Notes: generated from the letters alone by a model not told the origin. Positions 31,740 through 44,089 are shown, numbered from the stretch's first letter. The stretch is DNA of 64,000 nucleotides from Arion vulgaris (GCA_020796225.1 CM036758.1:71727366-71791365), one strand, 5' to 3'. Numbers and translations are program-made.

Positions 31740-31943
31740 TTTTTCCCCCGATCCAGAAGCACTTGAGCTTTCAGCTCTTCGCTCGGTGCCATGGACATCG
31801 TAACCGTTCAGTTCACTTTACCACGAACACCGTAAATCTGGGGAACCTGTGGCTTTTCTGCCAGCCCGCGGAATTGAACCCGCACTCACAGAGGGCTAGT
31901 CACCCGTAGTCCAACGCGCTACGAACACGCTGGGCAGGCGGGC
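31740..31943 (-). mobile_element. SINE-A with TSD
   Basis: Antisense, complete. TSD aacatcttgcctt / aacatcttccctt (one mismatch) at 31727-31739 and 31944-31956. Confidence 0.92.
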
Positions 31944-32001
31944 AACATCTTCCCTTAAAGCCTCTTATGCGACTGTCTATTTTAGAACTTGTTTTCCATG
32001 T

Positions 32002-32240
32002 CTCTGATCTTCTTCTTCTTCTGCGATCGCCCGCTGTGAATTCATGTATTAGCAATGACGCCGTGTGGCGCTTCTGACTGATTTTTGCTTGAGGCCTGCT
32101 TATACCATTTGACTGGTGTCCCCAGCCATATCTCTGATCCATACAGTAGAACAGAACGCACATTTGCTGTGCATATATTGATTTTAGTCTGTATCCTGTA
32201 AGCTGATGATCTCCATATGTTGTCTAAACTCAAATTACAT
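32002..32240 (-). mobile_element. LINE/SINE remnants
   Basis: Minus-strand peptide SVLLYGSEIW preceded by YRIQTKINICTANV, a LINE RT segment (about 32130-32240). The remainder shares KNQSEA with 16985 and a gcgatcgc plus GAA tail with 27750. Confidence 0.55.
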
Positions 32241-32637
32241 ATCAAAAATTGTATATGTTAAATCTATATTTCGTGTAATTATAAATCATTTTGTTGATAT
32301 ATAGCTTTAGTATACTACTGCGTCGACGTGATGCATTCAAGACTCGGTAAGTGAGGAGACGTATAGTGTTCGCGTATAGCAGTGATGAAAAGACATTGTG
32401 AAAGAGCGAGTTTCTTCCTGTGTGCGCGTTGAACAAGCTCACTCGCGACATAACAATCGATGATACGTCTGTTATGTAACATGGATGTTTCCGGTGATAG
32501 AAGGGGAGCTAACAAATAATGGATGACAGGAGAATCAATTGTGGTAATCTGCAGCTCAAATGCTGAAGCATGTAGATTATCTACTAACAACGAGAAACAG
32601 AACAACGTTGATTGATTGAATGATTGATTTATTGATC
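32241..32637. other. No recognised feature
   Basis: AT-rich single-copy-looking DNA. Confidence 0.45.
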
Positions 32638-32880
32638 CGACTGTGTGTTGCCGTGGCCGCGAGAAGAGAAAAGAATAGTAACACTGCTACCTACAAGGCA
32701 TGTCGTAAGGTAGGGGCCTTAGAAAGCTATTCTACTAAATAAAAAGCGTCACAGACATCGTACTTGTAGGCTATAACAGGCACAAATTACAATCGCTTTT
32801 AGGCTCGGATCACACACAAATCACAAAGAGTGGTTTAACAAGTGGTCGATATGGAGTGTTCGTTGAAGAAGATATATAAA
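32638..32880 (+). mobile_element. SINE-C
   Basis: Sense copy from tgtgttgccgtggccgcgag to gtggtcgatatggagtgttc and a GAA-type tail; the shared head has a small deletion (gtcgtaaggtaggggcc). Confidence 0.85.
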
Positions 32881-32884
32881 GTTC

Positions 32885-33475
32885 TGCAGGGGCGAAACCT
32901 GCAGCTCAATAATTAACAATAACGGTGACTACTCCAAAGAGATCTTAAGAAGATTGACAATAGCAATCAAGAAGTTGAACACAATGAAGAACATGTGGCA
33001 AAGCACCAGCAAAATACTAAAATTAAAAATATTGAGAGCATGCATTTTCCCAGTGGCTACTTATGGTTGTGAATCATGGACCATCGCACACAAAAAAACA
33101 AGAACGAAAATCCAGTCCTTCGAAACTAAATGTTACAGAAAGATCCTACGATACCATGGACAGAAAAAAGAAAGAACACTGATGTCCTGAAAGCACTAAA
33201 TGTTAAAGAGAATTGGCCGATAAACAACATACTATACAGAAAAATTACATACTTTGGTCACATCAAGCGTTGCGATGGCCTGGAAAGAACAATACTAGAG
33301 GGCAGGGTTCCAGGACGCAGAGGCAGACCAAGAAGAAGATGGCTACAAGATATTAAAGAAACCATGAACATGACCATCGACGAAGTGGGTGAACTGGCTA
33401 GAGACAGAGTGAATTTCAGATGGGCTGCAAAGAGAGCAACGTCCTATAAAGGATACGCACCTTGATGATGATGAT
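32885..33475 (+). mobile_element. LINE-d 3' end
   Basis: Two frames with one shift near 33170: YGCESWTIAHKKTR, then YFGHIKRCDGLERT, GRRGRPRRRWLQDI and EVGELARDRVNFRWAAKRA, ending at a stop followed by gatgatgatgatg. 5' truncated. Confidence 0.9.
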
Positions 33476-33946
33476 GAGGGGCGATAACAAGAAATAAATC
33501 TCGGCACTTAAAGTTTGTTAACTTGCAGTCGGTGAAAGTAATGCAATAACAGGCTTGATTTACCTGTAGGCTTTTAAGCTTGTTGGCTTATAAATATCTG
33601 GACGTGATCCAGGTAGGTATTAATGAGGTGTGATTGATTTATAATTAAGTTTCTTAAATTGAGGTAGTTCTTGTCAATCACATCTTCTCTTACCCAGGTC
33701 ATGTCTATCACATCTTCTTCTACCCAGGTCTTGTAAATTTCATCTTCCCCTACATATTACATACTTTTGCCGTTTCAACCACAGATGTGTGGTTGTGGTA
33801 TGTTTTTTTCTCTTGATTGTATCTACGAAAGTTGTATCTACAAGTTACGAGTCAAGTGTTGTTAATCTGTTAACTGTACCATGACTGTATCTACGGAGAG
33901 TGTGATCTTTATATCCGTGATAGGGAAGAAAGATTGATACACAATC
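33476..33946. other. No recognised feature; short imperfect repeats
   Basis: Three loose repeats of acccaggtc(a/t)tgt with catcttc near 33670-33750. Otherwise nothing. Confidence 0.45.
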
Positions 33947-33947
33947 A

Positions 33948-34001
<54 letters not shown>
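33947..34001. repeat. (GA)n microsatellite
   Basis: Pure GA dinucleotides. Confidence 0.97.
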
Positions 34002-34004
<3 letters not shown>

Positions 34005-34337
34005 AAACGAGTGTAAGATTGATTGAAAAACTTTGAGATATACAAATCTGTGTTGATGATAGGTGATGGGTTAGGGGATAGTAGACAATTGATCCCAACG
34101 TGGTAAGCAGCACAACACCACCCTCCCACCCTCCACTATTTCCCCTCCCACCCTCTTCCCTACTAATAATAGTTTACATGAGAATTATGTAAAATGTATC
34201 ATTATCTAGATCCGGGAGTATAAGTTGGAGAGCAGGATAGCTCATCTTCAGAAGAAAGAAGAGGATGGTAAATACAATGAATGAAGAATCAGGAGGAAGG
34301 TGATGAGCAACAGATTGTCTTAGTGATAAGTGTGTTA

Positions 34338-34338
34338 C

Positions 34339-34377
<39 letters not shown>

Positions 34378-34400
34378 GGAGAGGGAGAGAGAGAGTGAAA
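34338..34400. repeat. (GA)n microsatellite, interrupted
   Basis: GA runs with GGGA interruptions. Confidence 0.9.
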
Positions 34401-34487
34401 AAGAAAACATAGAGTGAGAGAAAGAGAGTGAAAACGAGAGAAAAGAGTAGGAAAGACTAACAAAAGAAGGAATATATCTAGTAACAG

Positions 34488-34820
<333 letters not shown>

Positions 34821-35420
34821 GAGAGCGATTGTAAAGGGGACAGAGCGAACGAGATAAAAAATTGAAACTGAAACAACGGATGAAGTAGGAAAGAAATAGT
34901 GACAAGGAAGGGACAAAGCGAGTGAGAGCAAATGTGAAAATAAAGGGGCGGAGCTAGTAGGAGGCAACAAGAATGAAGAAGAAGGGTCAGAGCGAGTGAG
35001 AGAGAGAGAGAGAAAGAATAAAACTGGCAGGATATAGCGAACGAAAAGAAAAAAAGATGACAAAGATGGCACAGAGAAAGTGTGAGTAAGAGTGGAAAAG
35101 AACGAACAGAGCGAGCGAGAGAGAAAAAAATGACAAAGAAATAAGAAACAGAACGAGAGAGAAAAAATGAAAAAGAAAGAAAATAACAGAGCGAGTAAAA
35201 AGAGAAAAAACTGAAAAATAAAGAAATAACAGGGCAAGTTAAGAGAGAAAAAATGAAAGAAATAAAGAAAGTAATAGAGCAAGTTAAGAGAGAAGAAAAT
35301 GGAAAGGAAGGCACAGAGCGAATGAGAGGGAGAAAAATAATGAAAACGAGGGAGTAGAGTGAATAAGAAACAGAAAACTTATTTGAAAAAGTGACAGAAC
35401 GAGTGAAGAGATAGGTACAA
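34821..35420. repeat. Degenerate purine-rich minisatellite (about 55-60 bp)
   Basis: Repeated acagagcgagtgagagag ... aaaaaatgaaa units, strongly diverged. The long minus-strand phenylalanine/serine-rich frames are by-products. Confidence 0.75.
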
Positions 35421-35758
35421 AAACTAACATCAACATATTCTAGACTTGAAAACATAACCAATTTAGATTGAAGAATAAACACTTTTAATAAAGCAAAACT
35501 GTATTCACCAGACTACCATTGTATGATATATAAGCTCAACAAATCACGACAAAAGGATATTTGATATCTCAATTTCCATGCATTCTAATTCAATGCCAGA
35601 CAGAACACGTCTATCGTTTCTGCGATTCCTATTTCTTGGCACTGTAACATAACTTGCTTGCAAATTCAGAGCGGATAGACAGGATACAGTGAAATCTAAA
35701 TTGTCTATGATACGTTGAATCATCAGGAATGATTAACAGCTGGATTCTCACGTACGTT
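35421..35758. other. No recognised feature
   Basis: Unique-looking spacer before the 30-bp satellite. Confidence 0.45.
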
Positions 35759-37421
35759 CAGTTGTTTACGTGTTTCTCACTTTGTCTACAGTTGTTTACG
35801 TGTATCTCACTTTGTCTACAGTTGCTTACGTGTTTCTCACTTTGTCTACAGTTGTTTACGTGTGTCTCACTTTGTCTACAGTTGTTTACGTGTTTCTCAC
35901 TTTGTCTACAGTTGTTTACGTGTATCTCACTATGTCTACAGTTGTTTACGTGTATCTCACTATGTCTACAGTTGTTTACGTGTATCTCACTATGTCTACA
36001 GTTGTTTACGTGTTTCTCACTTTGTCTACAGTTGTTTACGTGTATCTCACTTTGTCTACAGTTGTTTACGTGTATCTCACTTTGTCTACAGTTGTTTACG
36101 TGTATCTCACTTTGTCTACAGTTGTTTACGTGTTTCTCACTTTGTCTACAGTTGTTTACGTGTTTCTCACTTTGTCTACAGTTGTTTACGTGTTTCTCAC
36201 TTTGTCTACAGTTGTTTACGTGTATCTCACTTTGTCTACAGTTGTTTACGTGTATCTCACTTTGTCTACAGTTGTTTACGTGTTTCTCACTTTGTCTACA
36301 GTTGTTTACGTGTTTCTCACTTTGTCTACAGTTGTTTACGTGTTTCTCACTTTGTCTACAGTTGTTTACGTGTTTCTCACTTTGTCTACAGTTGTTTACG
36401 TGTATCTCACTTTGTCTACAGTTGTTTACGTGTATCTCACTTTGTCTACAGTTGTTTACGTGTATCTCACTTTGTCTACAGTTGTTTACGTGTATCTCAC
36501 TTTGTCTACAGTTGTTTACGTGTTTCTCACTTTGTCTACAGTTGCTTACGTGTTTCTTACTTTGTCTACAGTTGCTTACGTGTATCTCACTTTGTCTACA
36601 GTTGTTTACGTGTATCTCACTTTGTCTACAGTTGTTTACGTGTTTCTCACTTTGTCTACAGTTGCTTACGTGTATCTCACTTTGTCTACAGTTGTTTACG
36701 TGTTTCTCACTTTGTCTACAGTTGCTTATGTGTTTCTCACTTTGTCTACAGTTGCTTACGTGTTTCTCACTTTGTCTACAGTTGCTTACGTGTTTCTCAC
36801 TTTGTCTACAGTTGCTTACGTGTATCTCACTTTGTCTACAGTTGTTTACGTGTTTCTCACTTTGTCTACAGTTGTTTACGTGTTTCTCACTTTGTCTACA
36901 GTTGTTTACGTGTATCTCACTTTTTCTACAGTTGTTTACGTGTTTCTCACTATGTCTACAGTTGTTTACGTGTATCTCACTTTGTCTACAGTTGTTTACG
37001 TGTATCTCACTATGTCTACAGTTGTTTACGTGTATCTCACTTTGTCTACAGTTGTTTACGTGTATCTCACTTTGTCTACAGTTGTTTACGTGTATCTCAC
37101 TTTGTCTACAGTTGTTTACGTGTATCTCACTTTGTCTACAGTTGTTTACGTGTATCTCACTTTGTCTACAGTTGTTTACGTGTATCTCACTTTGTCTACA
37201 GTTGTTTACGTGTATCTCACTTTGTCTACAGTTGTTTACGTGTATCTCACTTTGTCTACAGTTGTTTACGTGTTTCTCACTTTGTCTACAGTTGTTTACG
37301 TGTATCTCACTTTGTCTACAGTTGTTTACGTGTTTCTCACTATGTCTACAGTTGTTTACGTGTATCTCACTTTGTCTACAGTTGTTTACGTGTATCTCAC
37401 TTTGTCTACAGTTGTTTACGA
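35759..37421. repeat. 30-bp satellite, about 55 copies
   Basis: Unit gttgtttacgtgtttctcac + tttgtctaca with a few alternating sites (gtgtttctc/gtgtatctc, ttgttt/ttgctt, ctttgtc/ctatgtc). Unit length divisible by three and no internal stop keep three plus frames and one minus frame open for over 540 codons; these are not genes. Each unit has an ACGTG core. Confidence 0.98.
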
Positions 37422-37422
37422 G

Positions 37423-37470
37423 GTTCAAACCCACCACCTTCAGAACTCAAGACAAACGACTTAGATACAA
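37423..37470 (-). mobile_element. tRNA-like SINE head remnant
   Basis: The minus strand reads ctaagtcgtttgtcttgagt then gggtttgaacc (box B-like), similar to SINE-B heads. It lies at the array edge. Confidence 0.4.
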
Positions 37471-37631
37471 TTCATTACCCTCCTCCCCAACACTTTATCT
37501 ACAACTGATTGTGTGTGGAAAGCTTATATCACTACCCCACACTTACATCCATCCCACATCTATCTCACTTATGTCATTCTTTCTCTCTAATGTATACACC
37601 CAACATTCCTATTATTTTATGTGTCCAAATT

Positions 37632-37889
37632 TCGCCCCATTGTTGCTGGGGCTCACAAGGGGAGTAAAGAACAGTAACACTGACATCTACAAAGCATATC
37701 GTAGGAGGCGACTGAGGTAGGGAAGCTACCCTAGTAAATTAAAAACCGTTGTAGAAATCGGATGTGCTGGCATACTTGTAGGCGCATAACTGGCACAAAG
37801 TACAATCGCTCTTAGGCTCGGATCACATACAAATCACAAAGAATGGTTAACAAGTGGTCGATATGGATAGTTCGAAGAAGAAAATGAAG
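37632..37889 (+). mobile_element. SINE-C, full length, with TSD
   Basis: Perfect 13-bp TSD atgtgtccaaatt at 37619-37631 and 37890-37902. This defines SINE-C as about 258 bp. Confidence 0.95.
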
Positions 37890-37902
37890 ATGTGTCCAAA
37901 TT

Positions 37903-38149
37903 ATTATTTTTTTTAAAAATTATGTTAGATTGTCTGTTTGCTTGTTTGTTATATAGAGAATAAAAGCCTCTTCATACTGAGGCACACTCTTTTCAACCTA
38001 AGGACGAGTCCTTTATTTTGGTTATATTACAGTGTGTAGGCCAATAACTAAGAAATATAAGAATTAATTCCTTTCGGAGAATCCATTAGAATTCGATATT
38101 TGATAATAAATCTCTCTTTATTCCGATTCTTGTGCCACACAGTTAATAG
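37903..38149. other. No recognised feature
   Basis: AT-rich spacer. Confidence 0.45.
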
Positions 38150-38585
38150 GTGGTTTACAGGTGTGTAAAAGTCAGGTTCACAGGTGGGTCAGGTGTGTTA
38201 AAGTCAGGTTTACATGTGAGTCAAGTGTGTAAAAGTCAGATTTACAGGTGTGTAAAAGTCAGATTTACAGGTGGGTCAGGTGTGTAAAAGTCGGATTTAC
38301 TGGTGTGTAAAAGTCAGATTTACAGGTGAGTCAGGTGTGTAAAAGTCAGTTTTACAGGTGTGTAAAAGTCAGGTTTACAGGTGGGTCAGGTGTGTTAAAG
38401 TCAGGTTTACATGTGAGTCAAGTGTGTAAAAGTCAGGTTTACAGGTGTGTAAAAGTCAGATTTGCAGGTGGGTCAGGTGTGTAAAAGTCAGGTTTACAGG
38501 TGAGCCAGATGTGTAAAAGTCAGATTTACAGGTGAGCCTGGTGTGTCAAAGTCAGATTTACAGGTGGGTCAGGTGTGTAAAAGTC
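38150..38585. repeat. Irregular tandem repeat (tgtgtaaaagtcaggtttac)
   Basis: Two alternating units of about 20 and 33 bp around aaagtca(g/a)(g/a)tttacaggtg, with or without ggtcagg. Confidence 0.93.
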
Positions 38586-39176
38586 AAACACAAATACAAC
38601 TTTAGTCTTCAAAAGCTTCTTTGTGTTACTTTGTTGCCAAAGAATGCTGTGTCAGAAACACAAACAAAGTTGTTTTGAGACCGCAAACTTTGGAAACAGC
38701 GGGGCTTACTTTCAGATAACAATGAACATCAACAACAGGAACCGAGGCAGGAAGTCAAGATCAACAGAACTTGAAATGTAAATAGTAAAAAAAATGAAAA
38801 TATCTGGAAAATTTGGTTGAGACCACGATTATACTCGCCGTTGCGCACCGACGAGTGCTCGGACCTTTATATCAAGCAAAAAGTGTCCGCGGCAACGCAC
38901 GTCCCAATAAGGTAATAATAAATGCATCACTTAGAATATCTATGAAAGAAACGTACTTCGATTGTCCAGTCAACTATTGCAGCGAAGAGAAAGGGGGAGG
39001 GAGCGTATTTCGATTGTCTATTCGGTTGTTTACCCCCTGCTGCGATGAAAGGGGGCAGGGGCGTGGACTTGATTGTCCATCCACCCTTGCTGCGATTGAG
39101 GAAGTGGGGGCAAATTTATGGAGTATTTGAAGCGATTTAAAATTAAACATTTTTCGAGTAGACCAGATCATACCAG
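38586..39176. other. No recognised feature
   Basis: Includes three loose repeats of ga(t)tgtcca/cta with gggg-rich linkers near 38960-39110. No gene supported. Confidence 0.45.
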
Positions 39177-39188
39177 GGATAGAACGAT

Positions 39189-39442
39189 CTTCTTCTTCTT
39201 TGTGTTCGTTCATTATGACCAATTGTAATCACTCTTTGCGATATGTTTGACCTTTGCCAAGAACGTGTATACGCTGCACATTGGTTCGGTAGGCCCCTAA
39301 ACGCATAGACTTCTACACGTTTAGAACATGTGCATCCGATTTCAGCCAAACCTCCTTAATCGACTCTTACGACATGCATGGGAGGTAACAGTGGTTCGTT
39401 TCTTTACACCCCAACATTGGGTGTCAGTAACCACTCGGGCGA
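39189..39442 (-). mobile_element. SINE-D, full length, with TSD
   Basis: Perfect 12-bp TSD ggatagaacgat at 39177-39188 and 39443-39454. Confidence 0.95.
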
Positions 39443-39454
39443 GGATAGAACGAT

Positions 39455-39896
39455 AAATTGGATTAACCAGAGAGCGATTGGAATCAACAGCATGCATACC
39501 TTTCGACAACTACTGTATTAGACTTGAATGCTATAACCGTCGCGCAGTAATCAATAACACCTTTTTCTATTTTCTTTGTTTCCAGGTGTGCCTACGATCA
39601 CCCAACAAGCATCTGCCACTAACCACCTTTCACAAGGTGTGTTTAAATACACCTGGTGTTAAAAGAAACCTGGTATTTACAGGTTTGTACTGGCTAGGAC
39701 ATCAGTACAAACTTGTACAAACACTCCACATGATAGCAGAGGTCGGGTGAAACAGTAGTAGCGTTTCTAATCTTCAAGTCAGACGGGTCGAAGTTCGAGA
39801 CATTCTTCGATTATTTGCTGTAACTAGTAGTTAGTAAATGTAGCAGAATGCTTGAGAATGTTGGTTTTCTCTCAATCAAAACTGGTAGTAATGAAA
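39455..39896. other. No recognised feature
   Basis: A plus-strand acceptor-like ttttctttgtttccag at about 39570-39587 precedes an open 52-bp stretch, but nothing else supports an exon. Confidence 0.4.
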
Positions 39897-40018
39897 TGAA
39901 AATCGTGGCATATCCCAAAGGACGTAGCCATCAACCACAGTAAAAAAGTCGTTGATTTTCTAGGCACCACTTATACGTTCAGTAGTTTGCCATTGCTTTC
40001 TGAACGGGTGGCGCCATC
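39897..40018 (-). mobile_element. SINE-I, head missing
   Basis: Antisense 3' part: aaaatcgtggcatatcccaa to tgccattgctttctgaacgg. Confidence 0.8.
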
Positions 40019-40058
40019 GTAGTAATGTATGTTCTCATTATTCTAGTCTATTCTTCGT

Positions 40059-42117
40059 CTTCTTCATACGCTCCATATCGACCGCTAAATCACTCTTTGT
40101 GATTTGTATGTGATCCCTCTCTCTCGATCCCCGCCTAGACCGATGGACCTCTACTTCGTACGCTCCATATCGACCGCTAAATCACTCTTTGTGATTTGTA
40201 TGTGATCCCTCTCTCTCGATCCCCGCCTAGACCGATGGACCTCTACTTCGTACGCTCCATATCGACCGCTAAATCACTCTTTGTGATTTGTACGTGATCC
40301 CTCTCTCTCGATCCCCGCCTAGACCGATGGACCTCTACTTCGTACGCTCCATATCGACCGCTAAATCACTCTTTGTGATTTGTACGTGATCCCTCTCTCT
40401 CGATCCCCGCCTAGACCGATGGACCTCTACTTCGTACGCTCCATATCGACCGCTAAATCACTCTTTGTGATTTGTACGTGATCCCTCTCTCTCGATCCCC
40501 GCCTAGACCGATGGACCTCTACTTCGTACACTCCATATCGACCGCTAAATCACTCTTTGTGATTTGTACGTGATCCCTCTCTCTCGATCCCCGCCTAGAC
40601 CGATGGACCTCTACTTCGTACGCTCCATATCGACCGCTAAATCACTCTTTGTGATTTGTATGTGATCCCTCTCTTTCGATCCCCGCCTAGACCGATGGAC
40701 CTCTACTTCGTACGCTCCATATCGACCGCTAAATCACTCTTTGTGATTTGTACGTGATCCCTCTCTCTCGATCCCCGCCTAGACCGATGGACCTCTACTT
40801 CATACGCTCCATATCGACCGCTAAATCACTCTTTGTGATTTGTACGTGATCCCTCTCTCTCGATCCCCGCCTAGACCGATGGACCTCTACTTCGTACGCT
40901 CCATATCGACCGCTAAATCACTCTTTGTGATTTGTATGTGATCCCTCTCTCTCGATCCCCGCCTAGACCGATGGACCTCTACTTCGTACGCTCCATATCG
41001 ACCGCTAAATCACTCTTTGTGATTTGTATGTGATCCCTCTCTCTCGATCCCCGCCTAGACCGATGGACCTCTACTTCGTACGCTCCATATCGACCGCTAA
41101 ATCGCTAAATCACTCTTTGTGATTTGTACGTGATCCCTCTCTCTCGATCCCCGCCTAGACCGATGGACCTCTACTTCATACGCTCCATATCGACCGCTAA
41201 ATCACTCTTTGTGATTTGTACGTGATCCCTCTCTCTCGATCCCCGCCTAGACCGATGGACCTCTACTTCGTACGCTCCATATCGACCGCTAAATCACTCT
41301 TTGTGATTTGTACGTGATCCCTCTCTCTCGATCCCCGCCTAGACCGATGGACCTCTACTTCGTACGCTCCATATCGACCGCTAAATCACTCTTTGTGATT
41401 TGTACGTGATCCCTCTCTCTCGATCCCCGCCTAGACCGATGGACCTCTACTTCGTACGCTCCATATCGACCGCTAAATCACTCTTTGTGATTTGTACGTG
41501 ATCCCTCTCTCTCGATCCCCGCCTAGACCGATGGACCTCTACTTCGTACGCTCCATATCGACCGCTAAATCACTCTTTGTGATTTGTACGTGATCCCTCT
41601 CTCTCTATCCCCGCCTAGACCGATGGACCTCTACTTCATACGCTCCATATCGACCGCTAAATCACTCTTTGTGATTTGTATGTGATCCCTCTCTCTCGAT
41701 CCCCGCCTAGACCGATGGACCTCTACTTCATACGCTCCATATCGACCTCTAAATCACTCTTTGTGATTTGTATGTGATCCCTCTCTCTCGATCCCCGCCT
41801 AGACCGATGGACCTCTACTTCGTACGCTCCATATCGACCGCTAAATCACTCTTTGTCATTTGTATGTGATCCCTCTCTCTCGATCCCCGCCTAGACCGAT
41901 GGACCTCTACTTCATACGCTCCATATTGACCGCTAAATCCCTCTTTGTGATTTGTACGTGATCCCTCTCTCTCGATCCCCGCCTAGACCGATGGACCTCT
42001 CCTTCGTCTTCTTCGTACGCTCCATATCGACCACTTGCTAAATCACTCTTTGTGATTTGTATGTGATCCCTCTCTCTCTTCTCTCTCGATCCCCGCCTAG
42101 ACCGATGGATCTCTCCT
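40059..42117. repeat. 92-bp satellite, about 22 copies, made of SINE-C and LINE-e ends
   Basis: Each unit joins about 50 bp of SINE-C 3' end (tacgctccatatcgaccgct ... gatttgtatgtgatc) to about 42 bp of LINE-e 3' end (cctctctctcgatccccgcc ... gatggacc). The right-hand unit is continuous with the LINE-e and SINE-C copies at 42069-43000. Confidence 0.95.
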
Positions 42118-42625
42118 TCGTCTTCTTTGCGATCGTTTTTTACGACCAATTTTAATCACTCTTTGTGATATGTTTGATCTTTGCCAAGAACGTATATACG
42201 TTGCAAATTGGTTTGTAGGCCCTAAACGTATAGACTTCTACGCGTTTAGGACACGTGCATCTGATTTCAGCCAAAACCTCCTTAGCCGCCTCTTACGACA
42301 TGCGTGGCAGGTAACAGTGGTTCTATTCTTTACACCCAAATTTAGGCCCCGGTTATCACTCGGGTGGATCGATGGACCAAATTGTTTCGTGAATTATGCT
42401 GTTGTTTTTAGGGACTCCGTTCCTCCGTACAGCTTCTCGAGAAACTGTGTTATCGGGCCAGGTTTCATTTCTCAGTCCTGCTAACAACTGGCAGTCTTGC
42501 AGTATGTTCTCTGCCGTCATGTCCGCCTTTTCATAGGGGCACAGGCTAGTTGTGCCAATTTTAAATGTGTTGTACATGTGGGCCCTACGTCTGTTATGGC
42601 TGGTAAGGAGGCGGAATATAACAAC
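42069..42625 (-). mobile_element. LINE-e inserted in SINE-C, itself carrying SINE-D
   Basis: 12-bp TSD ttgtatgtgatc at 42057-42068 and 42626-42637. The minus strand encodes FKIGTTSLCPYEKADMTAEN and LQDCQLLAG. Its 3' end is the source of half of each 92-bp satellite unit. Confidence 0.9.
42119..42365 (-). mobile_element. SINE-D inserted in LINE-e
   Basis: Complete antisense SINE-D. Flanks cgatggatc (about 42102) and cgatggacc (42368) look like a TSD with one mismatch. Confidence 0.88.
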
Positions 42626-43000
42626 TTGTATGTGATCTGAACCAAAGAGCGATTATACGTTGTGCCAGTTATGCGCTTATAAGTAGGTCATGGTGAAACA
42701 CGGAAAAACAAATTACTGTAGTTGAACAAAATACAATAACATTACACATCAACGTTTCAACCAAAAGGTCTTTTTCAAGCAAAGGATACAACAGAATGTG
42801 AAGACATTCCTGCATAATTTTACTGCAGTCTTACCTTATATCGATAATACAAGTAGGCCAGTACATCTGATTTCTGTGACGCTTTTGATTTACTAGGGTA
42901 GCTTTCCTTGACCCCTATCTTAGTCGCCTCCTACGACATGCCTTGTAGGTCGCAGTGTTGCTATCCTTTGCTCCCCTTCCGAGTCCCGGCGACACAAGGG
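42626..43000 (-). mobile_element. SINE-C with a family M insertion
   Basis: SINE-C pieces 42626-42690 and 42851-43000; the 3' remainder lies left of LINE-e. The inserted 42691-42850 segment is family M (caacgtttcaaccaaaaggt), with TSD aagtaggtca / aagtaggcca at 42681-42690 and 42851-42860. Confidence 0.88.
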
Positions 43001-43059
43001 AGTCCTTGTCTATAACATCATAGACTAATCGAGCAACAATGTTGCATTTTTATTATACA

Positions 43060-43275
43060 ATACCAAGCGGGTCTCTATAACAGAATCTTCTACAACAGAA
43101 CATCGGGAAAGAAGGCAAAAGGAAGACCACGAAAAAGATGGTTAGATGGCATAGCAGAATCCTGTCAAAGAGCAAAAATAACAATCACCAAAGCCACCAG
43201 AACAGCGCAAGACAAAAATAGAAAACCACAACACTGGGCAACAACCCGATAGCAGTGTGACAACAAAAGAAGAAG
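43060..43275 (+). mobile_element. LINE-h C-terminal fragment
   Basis: Frame with GKKAKGRPRKRWLDGIAESC and TKATRTAQDKNRKPQHW then stop, followed by an (AGA)n tail. 5' truncated, frame intact. Confidence 0.75.
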
Positions 43276-43284
43276 AAGAAGAAG

Positions 43285-43515
43285 GGGACCTCTATGGTGA
43301 AGTGGTTAACACGTCTGCCTGTCGTTCTGAAGGTTGTGGAGTCGAACCGGACCAAGTCACATGTACACATTTTTAATGAGACCCTAGAATTGTTGCTTGA
43401 GTTACAGTTCGTGCTTTGTGCAACACTCTCGGTAGATGTCTGCCTAAAGGGACTGAGTCATATGGGGGAAACCCGGTACAGTGAAGTCAATCCTTCGCTT
43501 GTATACTCTTTTTAT
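43285..43515 (+). mobile_element. SINE-B, variant head
   Basis: Sense copy with tggtgaagtggttaacacgt and gagtcgaacc box B-like; body diverged (catatgggggaaacccggta). Confidence 0.8.
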
Positions 43516-43544
43516 ACCCTACCTGGAGGATCTATGTGACGTTG

Positions 43545-43720
43545 AGGTAACGTGCAAGCTTACTACTCCATAGGTACTCGGTTCGTTTCCCGCGTGAAAC
43601 GATTGATATATTTTTCCAGCGACCTCTTACCTTAATGAAAGTCAGAGCGAGTGCCTAGTCCTATCGGAGATGGACGATAAAACGTTGGTCTCTCCTTCAA
43701 GTTGAGCAGGTAAAAACGCT
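43545..43720 (+). mobile_element. SINE-F head fragment
   Basis: Sense: tatgtgacgttgaggtaacg (tRNA-like), ggttcgtttcccgc box B, then cctatcggagatggacgata and ttgagcaggtaaaaac. Confidence 0.75.
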
Positions 43721-43721
43721 T

Positions 43722-43886
43722 GTAAGAAAGAATTAAGACAGAAAGAATTAAGACAGAAAGAATTAAGACAGAAAGAATTAAGACAGAAAGAATTAAGACA
43801 GAAAGAATTAAGACAGAAAGAATTAAGACAGAAAGAATTAAGACAGAAAGAATTAAGACAGAAAGAATTAAGACAGACAGAATTAA
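43722..43886. repeat. 15-bp tandem repeat, about 11 copies
   Basis: Unit agaaagaattaagac, almost perfect. Confidence 0.98.
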
Positions 43887-44089
43887 GTTAGAAATCTAGT
43901 ATGTTTAACTTAAGACCAGCTGACACAGACATGCAGACAGTACAGATTTGTAATCTGATACACAGTTTGACTAGCTAGACACATACATATCAGTACGCTT
44001 GTTACAGGTCATGACAGACTTAAGCACGAAGGTCATGACAGACTTAAGCAAAGTATGTTTAACAAGTTAATTATAGATCTAGTGATATG
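43887..44089. other. No recognised feature; one 24-bp-like duplication
   Basis: ggtcatgacagacttaagca occurs twice (about 44007 and 44031). Confidence 0.6.

Noticed and set aside
35729..37720. A 663-residue plus-strand frame and overlapping 548-564-residue frames
   Set aside because: A 30-bp unit without stops keeps several frames open at once, on both strands. No start context, splice site or domain supports coding.
39570..39640. Plus-strand exon after a good pyrimidine tract and CAG
   Set aside because: Only about 52 bp open to a GT, no recognisable peptide and no partner exon found.
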